In this document: piece by piece, positions 24,004 to 32,474 of the stretch | How positions within the stretch are numbered: position 1 is the stretch's first letter | Layout of the letters: each line of letters opens with the position of its first letter | DNA from: UBA922 sp964571295 | GTDB lineage: Bacteria; Patescibacteriota; Patescibacteriia; Magasanikbacterales; UBA922 | Reading direction: 5' to 3' | Length of the DNA stretch: 61,495 bases | Assembly: GCA_964571295.1 (NCBI GenBank) | Contig: CAZNAO010000002.1 | Location: forward strand, 1 to 61,495 | The notes under the pieces: generated by a model | The model's input: the letters and a program-made list of their open reading frames with translations, nothing else | Database searches by the model: none | What the model was told of the DNA's origin: nothing | Made by a program: the position numbers and the translations under genes

Positions 24004-26583
24004 ATGTTACCACTGCTGCAATTCACTACCGGATTTCCTGAAGAAACCTCACTCGTCGTACCTACCGGGATCACTATCCCGTTTTTTACAGTGATTGTTG
24101 CGGCAGTAACTCTCATATCAATGATAGCTATTATTCTGATTATCCGAAGTGTTCTCCATTCGGTTCATCAGGTACGGAAAGCATTTGATCGTACCGTACT
24201 CCATATTCTCGTACCCAAAGAACGCAAATCCGAAGGTTCGGGAAATGCATCTCAGGAAGACCGTCTTGAACAAGTGAAAGAAGAAATTGGAATCACTGAA
24301 ACATTCTTCTCCACCGTTGCCGGACTGAAGCCTGAGCACGGACTCGGAAAATGGTTTACCGGTCGAAATGACCACATCTCATTTGAATTAGTGGTTGACA
24401 ATGGACTCATCAACTTCTATATCGCGGTCCCACACAAATTCAAGCCGTTTGTTGAACAACAGATCAATGCGCAATACCCCTACGCACATATCGAAGAAAT
24501 CACCGACTATAATATTTTTACTGAAAAAAGTTCCATTGTGGGGGCGTATCTTAAAGCAAAAGACGCTGCACCACTCCCTTTTAAAACCTATAAAAAAATG
24601 GATTCCGATCCCCTGTCCGGCATACTCAATGCACTCGCCCGGATCCACGAGGCAGACAGTTCTGCTGCAATCCAATTCGTACTTCGTCCTGCGTATAAAA
24701 AATGGCGTCGCGAAGGGGTACGCATCGTTCGCGAAGTCCGAAAAGGAAAACGGTTTGAAGAGGTGGTTGGTGGAAAACATTCAATCGGAGGTTTTTTAAA
24801 CTCATTCAGTGCTGAAGCGAAACGGCAGGTTCTTGATCTCAATACCACAGAAACAACAAAGGAAGCATACCAACTCTCAGCTCTCGAAGAAGAAATGCTC
24901 AAAGGAATCGAAGAAAAACTGATCAAAGGAGGGCTCGATGTCACGATTCGTGTCGTATCAGCATCTGACAATCCAGAGCTTGCCCGCATGAATCTCGACA
25001 ATATCGTCAATTCGTTCGGCCCGTACAATCTCTACCGGTACGGCAATTCACTGGAAGCGATCGTTCCCAAAAATCCGCAAAGCATTATCCGATCGTTCAT
25101 CTACCGCTCATTTCATGAAAAGCGCCACAGTATCCTCAATACCGAAGAAATGGCAGGATTCTGGCATCTGCCGCTTCACTCGACTGAAGCTCCGAATATC
25201 AAGTGGCTCCTTGCGCGTAAAGCTCCACCACCACCCAACCTCCCTACAAGCGGTATCGATCTCGGACGAGTCATCTATCGCGGGCAGGAATATCCCGTGA
25301 AGATGAAAGACGAGGACCGTCGCCGTCATCTCTATGTCATTGGAAAATCCGGAAGCGGGAAATCAGTGTTCATCGAAAACCTTGCGGTGCAGGATGTGAT
25401 CAATGGCAAGGGTCTTGCGGTTATTGACCCTCATGGAGATTTTGCTGAATACGTACTCGAACACATCCCGAAAGAACGCGCTGACGACGTCATCATCTTC
25501 AATCCATCTGATTTCGAGCGACCGATCGGACTCAACATGCTTGAAGCAAAAAGTGAGGATGAAAAAGACTTTGCGGTGCAAGAAATGATCGCGATCTTCT
25601 ACAAACTCTTCCCTCCTGAGATGATCGGACCCATGTTCGAACACAACATGCGAAATGTGATGTTGACCCTCATGGCCGACCTCGATAATCCAGGCACCAT
25701 AATAGATATTCCCCGCATGTTCACTGATGATGCGTATGTCAAAAAATATCTGGTGAAATTAAAAGATCCGGTTGTACGTGCATTCTGGGAAAAAGAAATG
25801 GCAAAGACGAGTGATTTCCATAAATCGGAGATGCTTGGATACCTTATCTCGAAAGTCGGACGATTCGTAGAGAATGAAATGATGCGGAATATCATGGGAC
25901 AGCAAAAATCAGGATTTGATTTTCGTGATATCATGGATAACCAGAAGATCCTGATCGTCAACCTTGCTAAAGGAAAAACCGGTGAAGTGAATGCGAAACT
26001 TATCGGCCTCATCATCGTCGCGAAGCTCCAAATGGCGGCACTCGGCCGCGCTGACCTTCCGGAAGATCAGCGCAAGGACTTCTATCTCTATATCGACGAG
26101 TTCCAAAATTTCATCACTGATTCGATCGCCACCATCCTTTCCGAAGCCCGCAAGTACCGGCTCGACCTCATCATTGCGCATCAGTATCTCGGACAACTGA
26201 CTGATGAAAAAGGCAAATCGGATATCAAGGATGCGGTTCTTGGAAACGCAGGTACTATGGCAGCCTTCCGTATCGGTCCTGAAGACTCGGAATTGCTTGC
26301 CAAGGAATTTGCACCTGTATTTGGCCCCTATGACCTTATGAATGTCGAGAAATTCACCGCCAATATCAAACTGCTTATCGACAATGAACCCACCAAGCCC
26401 TTTAATATGGCAACCTACCCCCCAACTCGGGGAAACAGAGAATTGGGTAATGCTATCCGCGAACTCTCACGCCTCAAACACGGCCGTGATCGACGGATTG
26501 TGGAAGCTGAGATACTTGAACGTACCAAACTCGGAGAAAGTACCGAGGGAAGTAAAACAGACATGATCGAGGCGAGTCTGTAA
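24004..26583 (+). CDS. VirD4/TraG-like membrane-anchored ATPase
   Basis: 859 aa. One N-terminal transmembrane segment (residues about 18-50), then about 390 residues of a domain that I cannot name, then a RecA-like motor: Walker A G-K-S-G-S-G-K-S near residue 455, D-P-H-G-D-F, Walker B Y-L-Y-I-D-E-F-Q-N-F near residue 700, and a sensor-like A-H-Q-Y-L-G-Q-L. This is the architecture of conjugative coupling or type IV secretion ATPases and of the large ATPases common in Patescibacteria. No relaxase, mating-pair or pilus gene is adjacent, so a conjugative role is not supported here; DNA or protein translocation is open. Confidence 0.88.
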   Translation: MLPLLQFTTGFPEETSLVVPTGITIPFFTVIVAAVTLISMIAIILIIRSVLHSVHQVRKAFDRTVLHILVPKERKSEGSGNASQEDRLEQVKEEIGITETFFSTVAGLKPEHGLGKWFTGRNDHISFELVVDNGLINFYIAVPHKFKPFVEQQINAQYPYAHIEEITDYNIFTEKSSIVGAYLKAKDAAPLPFKTYKKMDSDPLSGILNALARIHEADSSAAIQFVLRPAYKKWRREGVRIVREVRKGKRFEEVVGGKHSIGGFLNSFSAEAKRQVLDLNTTETTKEAYQLSALEEEMLKGIEEKLIKGGLDVTIRVVSASDNPELARMNLDNIVNSFGPYNLYRYGNSLEAIVPKNPQSIIRSFIYRSFHEKRHSILNTEEMAGFWHLPLHSTEAPNIKWLLARKAPPPPNLPTSGIDLGRVIYRGQEYPVKMKDEDRRRHLYVIGKSGSGKSVFIENLAVQDVINGKGLAVIDPHGDFAEYVLEHIPKERADDVIIFNPSDFERPIGLNMLEAKSEDEKDFAVQEMIAIFYKLFPPEMIGPMFEHNMRNVMLTLMADLDNPGTIIDIPRMFTDDAYVKKYLVKLKDPVVRAFWEKEMAKTSDFHKSEMLGYLISKVGRFVENEMMRNIMGQQKSGFDFRDIMDNQKILIVNLAKGKTGEVNAKLIGLIIVAKLQMAALGRADLPEDQRKDFYLYIDEFQNFITDSIATILSEARKYRLDLIIAHQYLGQLTDEKGKSDIKDAVLGNAGTMAAFRIGPEDSELLAKEFAPVFGPYDLMNVEKFTANIKLLIDNEPTKPFNMATYPPTRGNRELGNAIRELSRLKHGRDRRIVEAEILERTKLGESTEGSKTDMIEASL

Positions 26584-26628
26584 AAAAATAAAACCAAACA
26601 GCACATTAACTCAGTAACCAACACCAAT

Positions 26629-27378
26629 ATGGACCACATTTCGAATCTACTTAACTTTTCAACTGCAAATCACGACGGGGACAATACTCCTCCTGATGAC
26701 ATGAATATCAGCCGCGGGATTCCCACATTTGATGATTTGCCGCTCGCATCAACCCAGAAATCTCCTGAGAAAGAGAACAGTAACACAGGACAACCACAAC
26801 AAGTGCAAACGGAAGATCAAGTATCTGCCAAATCCTCTGAGCTCAACATCCCTGACCTCAAGAAACGTCTCTACACACTAAAAGATGAGATTTCTTCAAT
26901 TATCCGACTACTTGAAACTGGGACAACAGCACCGGAATTATCTAGTAACACCAGCCGACCAAAACCTACCCAGACAGAAGGCTCTCAGATAATGACACCC
27001 TCAGGAGAGCAAATCATCGAAGGAGTGTTTACTGGAGAAAAAATGCGAGGACCAGACGGACACGAGTATGTGGTTCCGCCGAATTATGCAAGTAAATCGA
27101 AACTGGTCGAAGGCGACCGTATGAAATTGACGATTACGAATTACGGAAAGTTTATCTACAAACAGATCGGGCCAATCGAGCGTAAGCGCATTATCGGCGT
27201 ACTTCAGTTTGACGAAGCGACCCAGATGTGGAGCGTCGTACACGAAGGAAACACTTATAAAATCCTTACTGCATCAGCCACCTTCTATCACGGGAAACCC
27301 GGTGACCACGTCGTCATTCTCGTACCGAAAGATATGGCGTGTAGTTGGGGTGCAGTTGAGAATATTATTGCATCGTAA
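26629..27378 (+). CDS. Conserved-looking protein downstream of VirD4-like ATPase
   Basis: 249 aa. Residues 1-80 are polar and disordered; 85-108 form a coiled-coil-like helix (I-P-D-L-K-K-R-L-Y-T-L-K-D-E-I-S-S-I-I-R); the C-terminal 120 residues look beta-rich (G-E-Q-I-I-E-G-V-F-T-G, L-V-E-G-D-R-M-K-L-T-I, G-D-H-V-V-I-L-V-P), possibly an OB- or SH3-like fold. It lies 45 bp after the ATPase stop. Proteins like this may be mislabelled as ribosomal L7/L12; the sequence does not support that. Function unknown. Confidence 0.75.
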   Translation: MDHISNLLNFSTANHDGDNTPPDDMNISRGIPTFDDLPLASTQKSPEKENSNTGQPQQVQTEDQVSAKSSELNIPDLKKRLYTLKDEISSIIRLLETGTTAPELSSNTSRPKPTQTEGSQIMTPSGEQIIEGVFTGEKMRGPDGHEYVVPPNYASKSKLVEGDRMKLTITNYGKFIYKQIGPIERKRIIGVLQFDEATQMWSVVHEGNTYKILTASATFYHGKPGDHVVILVPKDMACSWGAVENIIAS

Positions 27379-27392
27379 ATATAAAAGCCACA

Positions 27393-27433
27393 AAGGGTAC
27401 AAAAGCACATCACCTTTGTTACTTTTGTACCCT
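27393..27433. repeat. 12-bp inverted repeat AGGGTACAAAAG / CTTTTGTACCCT
   Basis: Perfect inverted repeat with a 17-base loop directly after the 26629 gene. It shares the core GGNTACAAAAG with the element at 5714-5777. It may act as a terminator or processing hairpin; a separate terminator follows at 27463. Confidence 0.6.
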
Positions 27434-27462
27434 GTATTTCCATTTATAATTCTGTATAAATC

Positions 27463-27490
27463 AAAAGCCCCCGAATTACCGGGGACTTTT
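27463..27490. terminator. Bidirectional terminator
   Basis: AAAAGCCCCCG-AATTA-CCGGGGACTTTT, between the convergent 26629 gene and the SWIB gene. Confidence 0.85.
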
Positions 27491-27509
27491 AATATAAACA
27501 AAATTTGAT

Positions 27510-27773
27510 TTAGGCAGCGCTCAAATGGTTGTTTACGAGCTTAGCCATTTCAAACATGGTTACTTCACTCTTACCACCAAAGATTGCTTTGAGCTTGTCA
27601 TCAGCCAAAATGTTTCGTTTGTTTTTCGGATTCTGAAGATCATGCTTCTTGATGTATTCCCACATTTTCTTTACTACCTGTGATCGAGGCATTGGGCCTG
27701 CTCCTACTACTGCTGCGAGCTCCGAAGAGACCTTGTAGGGTCGGAGGAGTGCTGGATTTGCTTTGCGTGGCAT
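27510..27773 (-). CDS. SWIB/MDM2-domain protein
   Basis: 87 aa consisting of one SWIB domain: L-R-P-Y-K-V-S-S-E-L-A-A-V-V-G, then R-S-Q-V-V-K-K-M-W-E-Y-I-K-K-H-D-L-Q, and N-K-R-N-I-L-A-D-D-K-L-K-A-I-F-G. In eukaryotes SWIB occurs in chromatin-remodelling subunits; stand-alone bacterial versions (chlamydiae, some Patescibacteria) are thought to bind DNA or topoisomerase. The basic N-terminus fits nucleic-acid binding. Its promoter is TTGCGA, 17 bp, TATACT on the minus strand at 27851-27879. Confidence 0.92.
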   Translation of the reverse strand: MPRKANPALLRPYKVSSELAAVVGAGPMPRSQVVKKMWEYIKKHDLQNPKNKRNILADDKLKAIFGGKSEVTMFEMAKLVNNHLSAA

Positions 27774-27850
27774 AGAGATATGATTAAATTATTAAATGGT
27801 TTATCGCGAGCTCTATTGACAGAGTGGTCTCACGATTACTATGCACTGCT

Positions 27851-27879
27851 AGTATAGCACTGAGGGTATTCCCTCGCAA
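27851..27879 (-). promoter_or_regulatory. Promoter for the SWIB gene
   Basis: Minus strand TTGCGA (27874-27879), 17-bp spacer, TATACT (27851-27856) preceded by TGC. It gives an mRNA leader of roughly 70 nt before the start at 27773. Confidence 0.65.
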
Positions 27880-27970
27880 GAGGGTACCCCTCCTCTCGAT
27901 TTGTATGCTCAAAAAAACTACGATATACTATTGTTCTATTTTGATCACTTTGCACACTTATTGAAACCCT

Positions 27971-29599
27971 ATGGCACTTTACCACAAACACCGTCCACAG
28001 ACCTTTGATACCGTGATCCACCAAGAACATATCATGATTACATTGAAGAATGAATTGACTGGCGGAAAAATCGCACATGCATATCTCTTCTCAGGTCCGC
28101 ATGGCGTTGGAAAGACCACGACAGCGCGTATTTTAGCTAAATCTTTGAACTGCACCAACCGAAAACCAAGTGACCCGAATCCCTGCGACACGTGCGATTC
28201 ATGCCGAGATATTTCTCAATCTCGTTCAATTGACGTCATCGAAATCGATGCGGCAAGTCAGACCGGAGTTGATAACGTGCGTGAAAATATTATCGAAAAC
28301 GCACAGTTCAAACCTACCCGGGGGAAATATAAAATTTTCATCGTGGACGAGGTCCATATGTTGTCCACAGCCGCCTTCAACGCGCTCCTCAAAACACTGG
28401 AAGAGCCACCGGAACACGTGGTTTTTATCCTTGCAACAACTGATGCCCAAAAACTACCCGCGACCGTGATCTCACGCTGCCAACGCTTCATATTCGGCAA
28501 AGTTCCTGATGAGACCATGAAAAAACACCTATCGAAAATCGCGGAAGAAGAGGGGGTTTCCATTCATGACGATATTCTGACTGCGGTTGTACGTAAAGCA
28601 CGCGGAGGCGCACGTGATGCCGTAAGTCTTCTTGATCAATTAATCGCACTTGGCGAGAAACATATTACGAAAGAAAATGCTGCGTTTGTCATGCCGACAA
28701 CCTCGAATGAGGCACAAATCACGTTTCTTATCAATCTGACCAACAAACACGCAGATGCAGCCTTGGAAAACATCAAGGTACTGAACGAACAGGGCACCTA
28801 TCCCCACATCTTTGCCGAGGAGCTCGTACAACTCATTCGACTACTCCTAATCACCTCCGTCGATCCTAAACTTGCAAAAAAAGAAGCATATTTACCGGAC
28901 CAGGACTTCATCACACTTGAAGCAATCTCAAAACAAATTTCCCGTGGAGATGTCGTTCGCCTTATGGACCGGACGATCAGCCGCATGAATGAAATCAAAT
29001 CATCGCAACTTCCCTACCTGCCACTGGAGTTGCTTGTGGTCGAATGGACGAGCGGAGAAGAATATCCCTCCCCAACTTCAATCAGCACAGATGGTCCGAA
29101 GTCCATTCCTCCAACACCACTCCAGCCTCCAATAACTACGAAGACAACCACTCCTCCGAGTATCACAACCAACCCGGAAACCAAAGAACAGATAGACGCA
29201 CCTATAACTGTCGTAGACCAGCCAAAAGTTGAAGCAACTATCCAACCGGAAATCCAGACGGACCCTATTCCGGCATCTCTCGACATGACCTCGGTTACCA
29301 AAGCATGGAATGCCCTCATCAAGGATATGGAAAAAAGTACACCATCCCTTATTTTCATTCTCAAAAATGCATCACTCAAATCCGTGCGCCAAGGCATTCT
29401 CCCGGTCGAAGTAGCCTACAGCTTTCACCAGGACAAACTAACCCAGACGGTAAACAAGAAAAAAATAGAAGATGGACTTGCAACACATCTCGGATTCCGG
29501 ATTGCGCTTGAGGTGAGTGTGGACGCAAGTAAACAACCAAAAGATGCAGCTGCAGATCTCAATGACCTTGCTGCTGCATTTGGCGGAAGCGTGGTCTAG
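27971..29599 (+). CDS. dnaX: DNA polymerase III subunit gamma/tau
   Basis: 542 aa. P-loop G-P-H-G-V-G-K-T-T near residue 45; a zinc module with cysteines at C-T-N-R-K and C-D-T-C-D-S-C; Walker B I-V-D-E-V-H-M-L; sensor L-A-T-T-D; S-R-C-Q-R-F arginine finger; G-G-A-R-D-A-V-S-L-L-D-Q lid. Residues about 360-440 are Pro/Thr-rich, then a compact C-terminal domain follows, so the gene encodes a tau-like full-length form. I saw no obvious slippery heptamer for programmed frameshifting. It loads the clamp and couples the replisome. Confidence 0.95.
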   Translation: MALYHKHRPQTFDTVIHQEHIMITLKNELTGGKIAHAYLFSGPHGVGKTTTARILAKSLNCTNRKPSDPNPCDTCDSCRDISQSRSIDVIEIDAASQTGVDNVRENIIENAQFKPTRGKYKIFIVDEVHMLSTAAFNALLKTLEEPPEHVVFILATTDAQKLPATVISRCQRFIFGKVPDETMKKHLSKIAEEEGVSIHDDILTAVVRKARGGARDAVSLLDQLIALGEKHITKENAAFVMPTTSNEAQITFLINLTNKHADAALENIKVLNEQGTYPHIFAEELVQLIRLLLITSVDPKLAKKEAYLPDQDFITLEAISKQISRGDVVRLMDRTISRMNEIKSSQLPYLPLELLVVEWTSGEEYPSPTSISTDGPKSIPPTPLQPPITTKTTTPPSITTNPETKEQIDAPITVVDQPKVEATIQPEIQTDPIPASLDMTSVTKAWNALIKDMEKSTPSLIFILKNASLKSVRQGILPVEVAYSFHQDKLTQTVNKKKIEDGLATHLGFRIALEVSVDASKQPKDAAADLNDLAAAFGGSVV

Positions 29600-29603
29600 A
29601 AAC

Positions 29604-29632
29604 AAAAAACGAGTGTACCGCACTCGTTTTCC
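29604..29632 (+). terminator. Terminator after dnaX
   Basis: ACGAGTG-TACCG-CACTCGTTTTC; also positioned to end the convergent rhodanese gene. Confidence 0.8.
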
Positions 29633-29635
29633 TGT

Positions 29636-29953
29636 CTACAACTCTAGAGGATACCCTTGTTCTCTCCACAATCGCATTCCCCCCGTCATGTTGTATACCG
29701 ACCCGAATCCCAGCATATCAAGCTGTGTAGCCGCGAGCATACTACGCCCTCCCGACTGACATACCAGATACACCGTGTCATATTTTTTCAATTCTTCGGT
29801 ACATGCAGTAATATCACTCATCGGAATATTCAACGCACCAGGAACCTTCCCACTCTTCACCTCGAATGGGAATCGTACGTCTATGATTACTACTCCCGAT
29901 TTCTTCTGTTCCACGATATCATGTAATTCTGTAGTTGTAATTTCTTTAAACAT
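29636..29953 (-). CDS. Single-domain rhodanese
   Basis: 105 aa. V-I-I-D-V-R-F-P-F-E-V, G-A-L-N-I-P and the active-site loop Y-L-V-C-Q-S-G-G-R-S with the persulfide-forming cysteine are present, ending G-G-M-R-L-W-R-E-Q-G. It transfers sulfane sulfur; acceptor unknown. It is upstream of the convergent dnaX terminator and downstream of tRNA-Gln(CUG) on the same strand, with a terminator between. Confidence 0.93.
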   Translation of the reverse strand: MFKEITTTELHDIVEQKKSGVVIIDVRFPFEVKSGKVPGALNIPMSDITACTEELKKYDTVYLVCQSGGRSMLAATQLDMLGFGSVYNMTGGMRLWREQGYPLEL

Positions 29954-29988
29954 AGATTAATGATGAAACAATATAAAAACTATCTTTT

Positions 29989-30017
29989 AAAAAACACGGC
30001 CAAATGGCCGTGTTTTT
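29989..30017 (-). terminator. Terminator after tRNA-Gln(CUG)
   Basis: Near-perfect hairpin AAAAAACACGGCC-AAAT-GGCCGTGTTTTT immediately 3' of the tRNA on the minus strand. Confidence 0.9.
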
Positions 30018-30018
30018 G

Positions 30019-30089
30019 CTCGGGGACAGGGACTCGAACCCCGATACACAGGACCAGAACCTGTAGTCCTACCATTAGACGATCCCCGA
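30019..30089 (-). tRNA. tRNA-Gln (anticodon CUG)
   Basis: 71 nt cloverleaf. Acceptor TCGGGGA/TCCCCGA, D-arm with AATGGTA, anticodon stem ACAGG/CCTGT with loop TTCTGGT (anticodon CTG), T-loop TTCGAGT, discriminator G as expected for glutamine. CCA is not encoded. It is nearly identical outside the anticodon arm to the second tRNA-Gln at 56437. Confidence 0.97.
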
Positions 30090-30198
30090 ATATATTTTAC
30101 GCAATATAGTGTACCAAAATAAGCAAAAAAGTCAAGATATCTATTGTGGTTTACCCACCCTCTATGATACAGTATTCAAACATCATAAAAATTCTATT

Positions 30199-30918
30199 AT
30201 GAATATCAAGCTTATACTGGTTGCTTTTACCAGCGTGATATTTCTTACCGGTTGTGGAGCTGCTTCCACTTCCCGCTCGCCGAGACCGACTACTGGACTT
30301 GCGGCAGAAGACCTCTTCTCTCCTTCGAACCCTGTTCCTGAAGAAACCGGCCTCGACCTATCCACTGCGGATTCTCACACAAACATTACTTTTTCACCTA
30401 ATCCACTCACAGAAACCGCGCCCTCTATGGAATTCAATGTTTCAAAACACTATACTGCAATCCTCCATACCAACAAAGGCGATATTGAAATCGCGCTCAA
30501 TTTCGGACAAACTCCGAATACCGTCAAAAATTTTGTTGACCTCTCACGCAAAGGCTTCTATATCAATACTATTTTTCATCGAGTGATTGACGGATTCATG
30601 ATTCAAGGCGGTGACCCTGAAGGGACCGGTATGGGAGGTCCAGGATACCGATTCGATGATGAGCCGTTTACCGGAGAATATACTCGCGGTGCAGTAGCCA
30701 TGGCAAACGCCGGGCCGAACACGAATGGCAGTCAGTTCTTTATCATGCATACCGACTACCCTCTACCCAAGAATTACACGATTTTTGGCCACGTCACCAA
30801 AGGAATTGAGGTCGTGGATGCGATCGCTACCGATGAAGTCCAATATAGTCCGACCGGCGAGCTTTCGGTACCCGTCACCCCCACCGTGGTCCATAGTATT
30901 GAGATTATTGAGTCATAA
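30199..30918 (+). CDS. Cyclophilin-type peptidyl-prolyl isomerase lipoprotein
   Basis: 239 aa from ATG 30199; the frame upstream is not coding-like. A lipoprotein signal (L-I-L-V-A-F-T-S-V-I-F-L-T-G-C, Cys at about residue 18) is followed by 65 residues of Ser/Pro/Thr linker and a compact bacterial cyclophilin domain: F-H-R-V-I-D-G-F-M-I-Q-G-G-D-P, F-D-D-E, A-M-A-N-A-G-P-N-T-N-G-S-Q-F-F-I. It should fold exported proteins at the outer face of the membrane. Confidence 0.95.
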   Translation: MNIKLILVAFTSVIFLTGCGAASTSRSPRPTTGLAAEDLFSPSNPVPEETGLDLSTADSHTNITFSPNPLTETAPSMEFNVSKHYTAILHTNKGDIEIALNFGQTPNTVKNFVDLSRKGFYINTIFHRVIDGFMIQGGDPEGTGMGGPGYRFDDEPFTGEYTRGAVAMANAGPNTNGSQFFIMHTDYPLPKNYTIFGHVTKGIEVVDAIATDEVQYSPTGELSVPVTPTVVHSIEIIES

Positions 30919-30939
30919 AAAACCAAAAACCTTCAACTA

Positions 30940-30968
30940 TTGCTTATTTTAGCAAAAAGTGCTATACT
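30940..30968 (+). promoter_or_regulatory. Promoter for the Gly-rich zinc protein
   Basis: TTGCTT (30940-30945), 17-bp spacer, TATACT (30963-30968), start codon at 31009. Confidence 0.65.
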
Positions 30969-31008
30969 CCCCGCTTATTCACGAATAGTTCTAATTATAT
31001 TCTTTACT

Positions 31009-31521
31009 ATGCGTAATTTTAGAGACAATCGAGGTGACAATCGAGGTGGTGGAGGCGGAAGATTTGGTAAGCGAAATTTTGGAAGCAATCGCGGAGGTGG
31101 ATATGGCGGAGGTGATAGAGGTCGTCGAGATGGTGGTGCGAAGCCCGGTATGCACGCGGCAACTTGTAACGAATGTGGCAGGTCATGTGAAGTCCCTTTC
31201 CGACCTACCGGTGACCGACCAATATTCTGTAGCGAATGCTTCGGTAAGCAGCAAGGTAGAGGCAATGCCCCGCGTGAGAAAAAATTTGACCGGCCACGAT
31301 TCGAGAACAAGCGACCTGACTTCCGAACAACACCCGCTCAAGATAGCAAAGCAATTGCTGAGCTTACCCAGCAGCTCGAAGTAATGAATAATAAGCTTGA
31401 ACGGATCCTTAATCTCGTCATGCAAAGTTCTCCTGAGAAGGAACAAGCCCCTGAAAAAACAACTGAAGTCAAACCAAAAAAAGCAAAGGCAAAAAAAACT
31501 ACCACCAAAAAGAAAAAATAG
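31009..31521 (+). CDS. Gly/Arg-rich protein with CxxC-x17-CxxC zinc domain
   Basis: 170 aa from ATG 31009. Residues 1-45 are RGG-type (G-G-G-G-G-R-F-G-K-R-N-F-G-S-N-R-G-G-G), typical of RNA-binding tails. Residues 53-78 form the C-N-E-C-G-R ... V-P-F-R-P-T-G-D-R-P-I-F-C-S-E-C zinc ribbon. A short coiled coil (L-T-Q-Q-L-E-V-M-N-N-K-L-E-R-I-L) and a Lys-rich tail follow. Proteins like this are common in Patescibacteria; an RNA-related role is likely but unproven. It has its own promoter and terminator. Confidence 0.85.
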   Translation: MRNFRDNRGDNRGGGGGRFGKRNFGSNRGGGYGGGDRGRRDGGAKPGMHAATCNECGRSCEVPFRPTGDRPIFCSECFGKQQGRGNAPREKKFDRPRFENKRPDFRTTPAQDSKAIAELTQQLEVMNNKLERILNLVMQSSPEKEQAPEKTTEVKPKKAKAKKTTTKKKK

Positions 31522-31536
31522 CTCACTGTGTTATAG

Positions 31537-31572
31537 AAAACATCCCTTTACAGAGGGATGTTTTTATTTTTC
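31537..31572 (+). terminator. Terminator
   Basis: AAAACATCCCT-TTACAG-AGGGATGTTTTTATTTTT, between convergent genes. Confidence 0.9.
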
Positions 31573-31575
31573 ATT

Positions 31576-32334
31576 TTATGATTTCTTCTCATGTTGATCG
31601 CAGTAATACACAATTGCGTCTCGCATGAATACAGCAAGTCCTGGTCGAAACTTTTCATAATATTCCGTGAATCGTGGATCCTCGACATACATTTTTCCCA
31701 GATTTCGAAACATTTCGTAACTACATTCGTAGAAAAAATTTATTCCGTCATGACTTTTCTTGATAAGCTCCTGCACGTCGGGATGATCGACCCCTTTATC
31801 CATCGCGTCAGCGATTGCAGTCGTGTGTTTCTCACCATCTTCTTTTAGTTTCTGCATTTCCACTTTAGTCATCTTACTTACTTTCTTCATGCTTTGTTTG
31901 TACGCGTCAGTATTCCCCCATCGTTCTTTTACTTCATCTTGATATTGTTTGACATCCTCATCCTTGAAGACATCATACATTTCTTTTTCATTGATTTTTT
32001 GATTCGAATTCATAGCGGTTATAGTTGTATTAATTGCGTGAATTAATTTCTCAAGCCTCGTCTGCTTCAGCCGTATGAGCTTCTTCTGATCCCGAAGCGC
32101 CTCAATCACACTGAAACCGGGTCTATTGAGCATGCGCTTGATATCTTCAAGTGAAAATTCTAGCTCCCGAAAAAAGAGTATCTGCTGCAGACGAATAAGT
32201 TCTCCTTCTTCGTAATAACGATAGCCGTTTTTCGCACTATATGCAGGTTTAAGCAGCCCAATCTCATCATAATAATGAAGGGTGCGCACGCTAATACCAG
32301 CTAATTGTGCGAGTGCCTGAACGGTATATGACAT
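31576..32334 (-). CDS. MerR-family regulator with TipAS-like domain
   Basis: 252 aa. N-terminal MerR helix-turn-helix (A-Q-L-A-G-I-S-V-R-T-L-H-Y-Y-D-E-I-G-L-L) and coiled-coil dimerisation helix to about residue 110, then a helical C-terminal domain (about 120-250) like the TipAS drug-binding domain (W-G-N-T-D-A-Y-K-Q-S, Y-F/Y-E-x-F-R-P-G-L-A-V-F-M). TipA-type regulators activate genes on binding thiopeptides or other compounds. Its own promoter has the long 19-bp spacer of MerR-controlled promoters, so autoregulation is expected. No obvious target gene other than itself. Confidence 0.92.
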   Translation of the reverse strand: MSYTVQALAQLAGISVRTLHYYDEIGLLKPAYSAKNGYRYYEEGELIRLQQILFFRELEFSLEDIKRMLNRPGFSVIEALRDQKKLIRLKQTRLEKLIHAINTTITAMNSNQKINEKEMYDVFKDEDVKQYQDEVKERWGNTDAYKQSMKKVSKMTKVEMQKLKEDGEKHTTAIADAMDKGVDHPDVQELIKKSHDGINFFYECSYEMFRNLGKMYVEDPRFTEYYEKFRPGLAVFMRDAIVYYCDQHEKKS

Positions 32335-32358
32335 ACATTTTAGGATCCTACATTACTT

Positions 32359-32389
32359 ATACTAAACTATTACGTAACGTTAGAGTCAA
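32359..32389 (-). promoter_or_regulatory. MerR-type promoter with 19-bp spacer
   Basis: Minus strand TTGACT (32384-32389), 19-bp spacer containing overlapping palindromes TAACGTTA and TTACGTAA, TAGTAT (32359-32364). Elongated spacer plus dyad is the classic MerR operator arrangement. Confidence 0.75.
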
Positions 32390-32474
32390 ATATGTTTATC
32401 CACAGATATAATATCGCACACCTTTATAATATTTATCTACTTCCTTTTCATATCATGTGCTAGAATTGAGGCAT

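Noticed and set aside
24004..26583. Conjugative element around the VirD4-like ATPase
   Set aside because: No relaxase, VirB/Tra or integrase genes adjoin; neighbouring genes are housekeeping, and such ATPases are common in Patescibacteria chromosomes.
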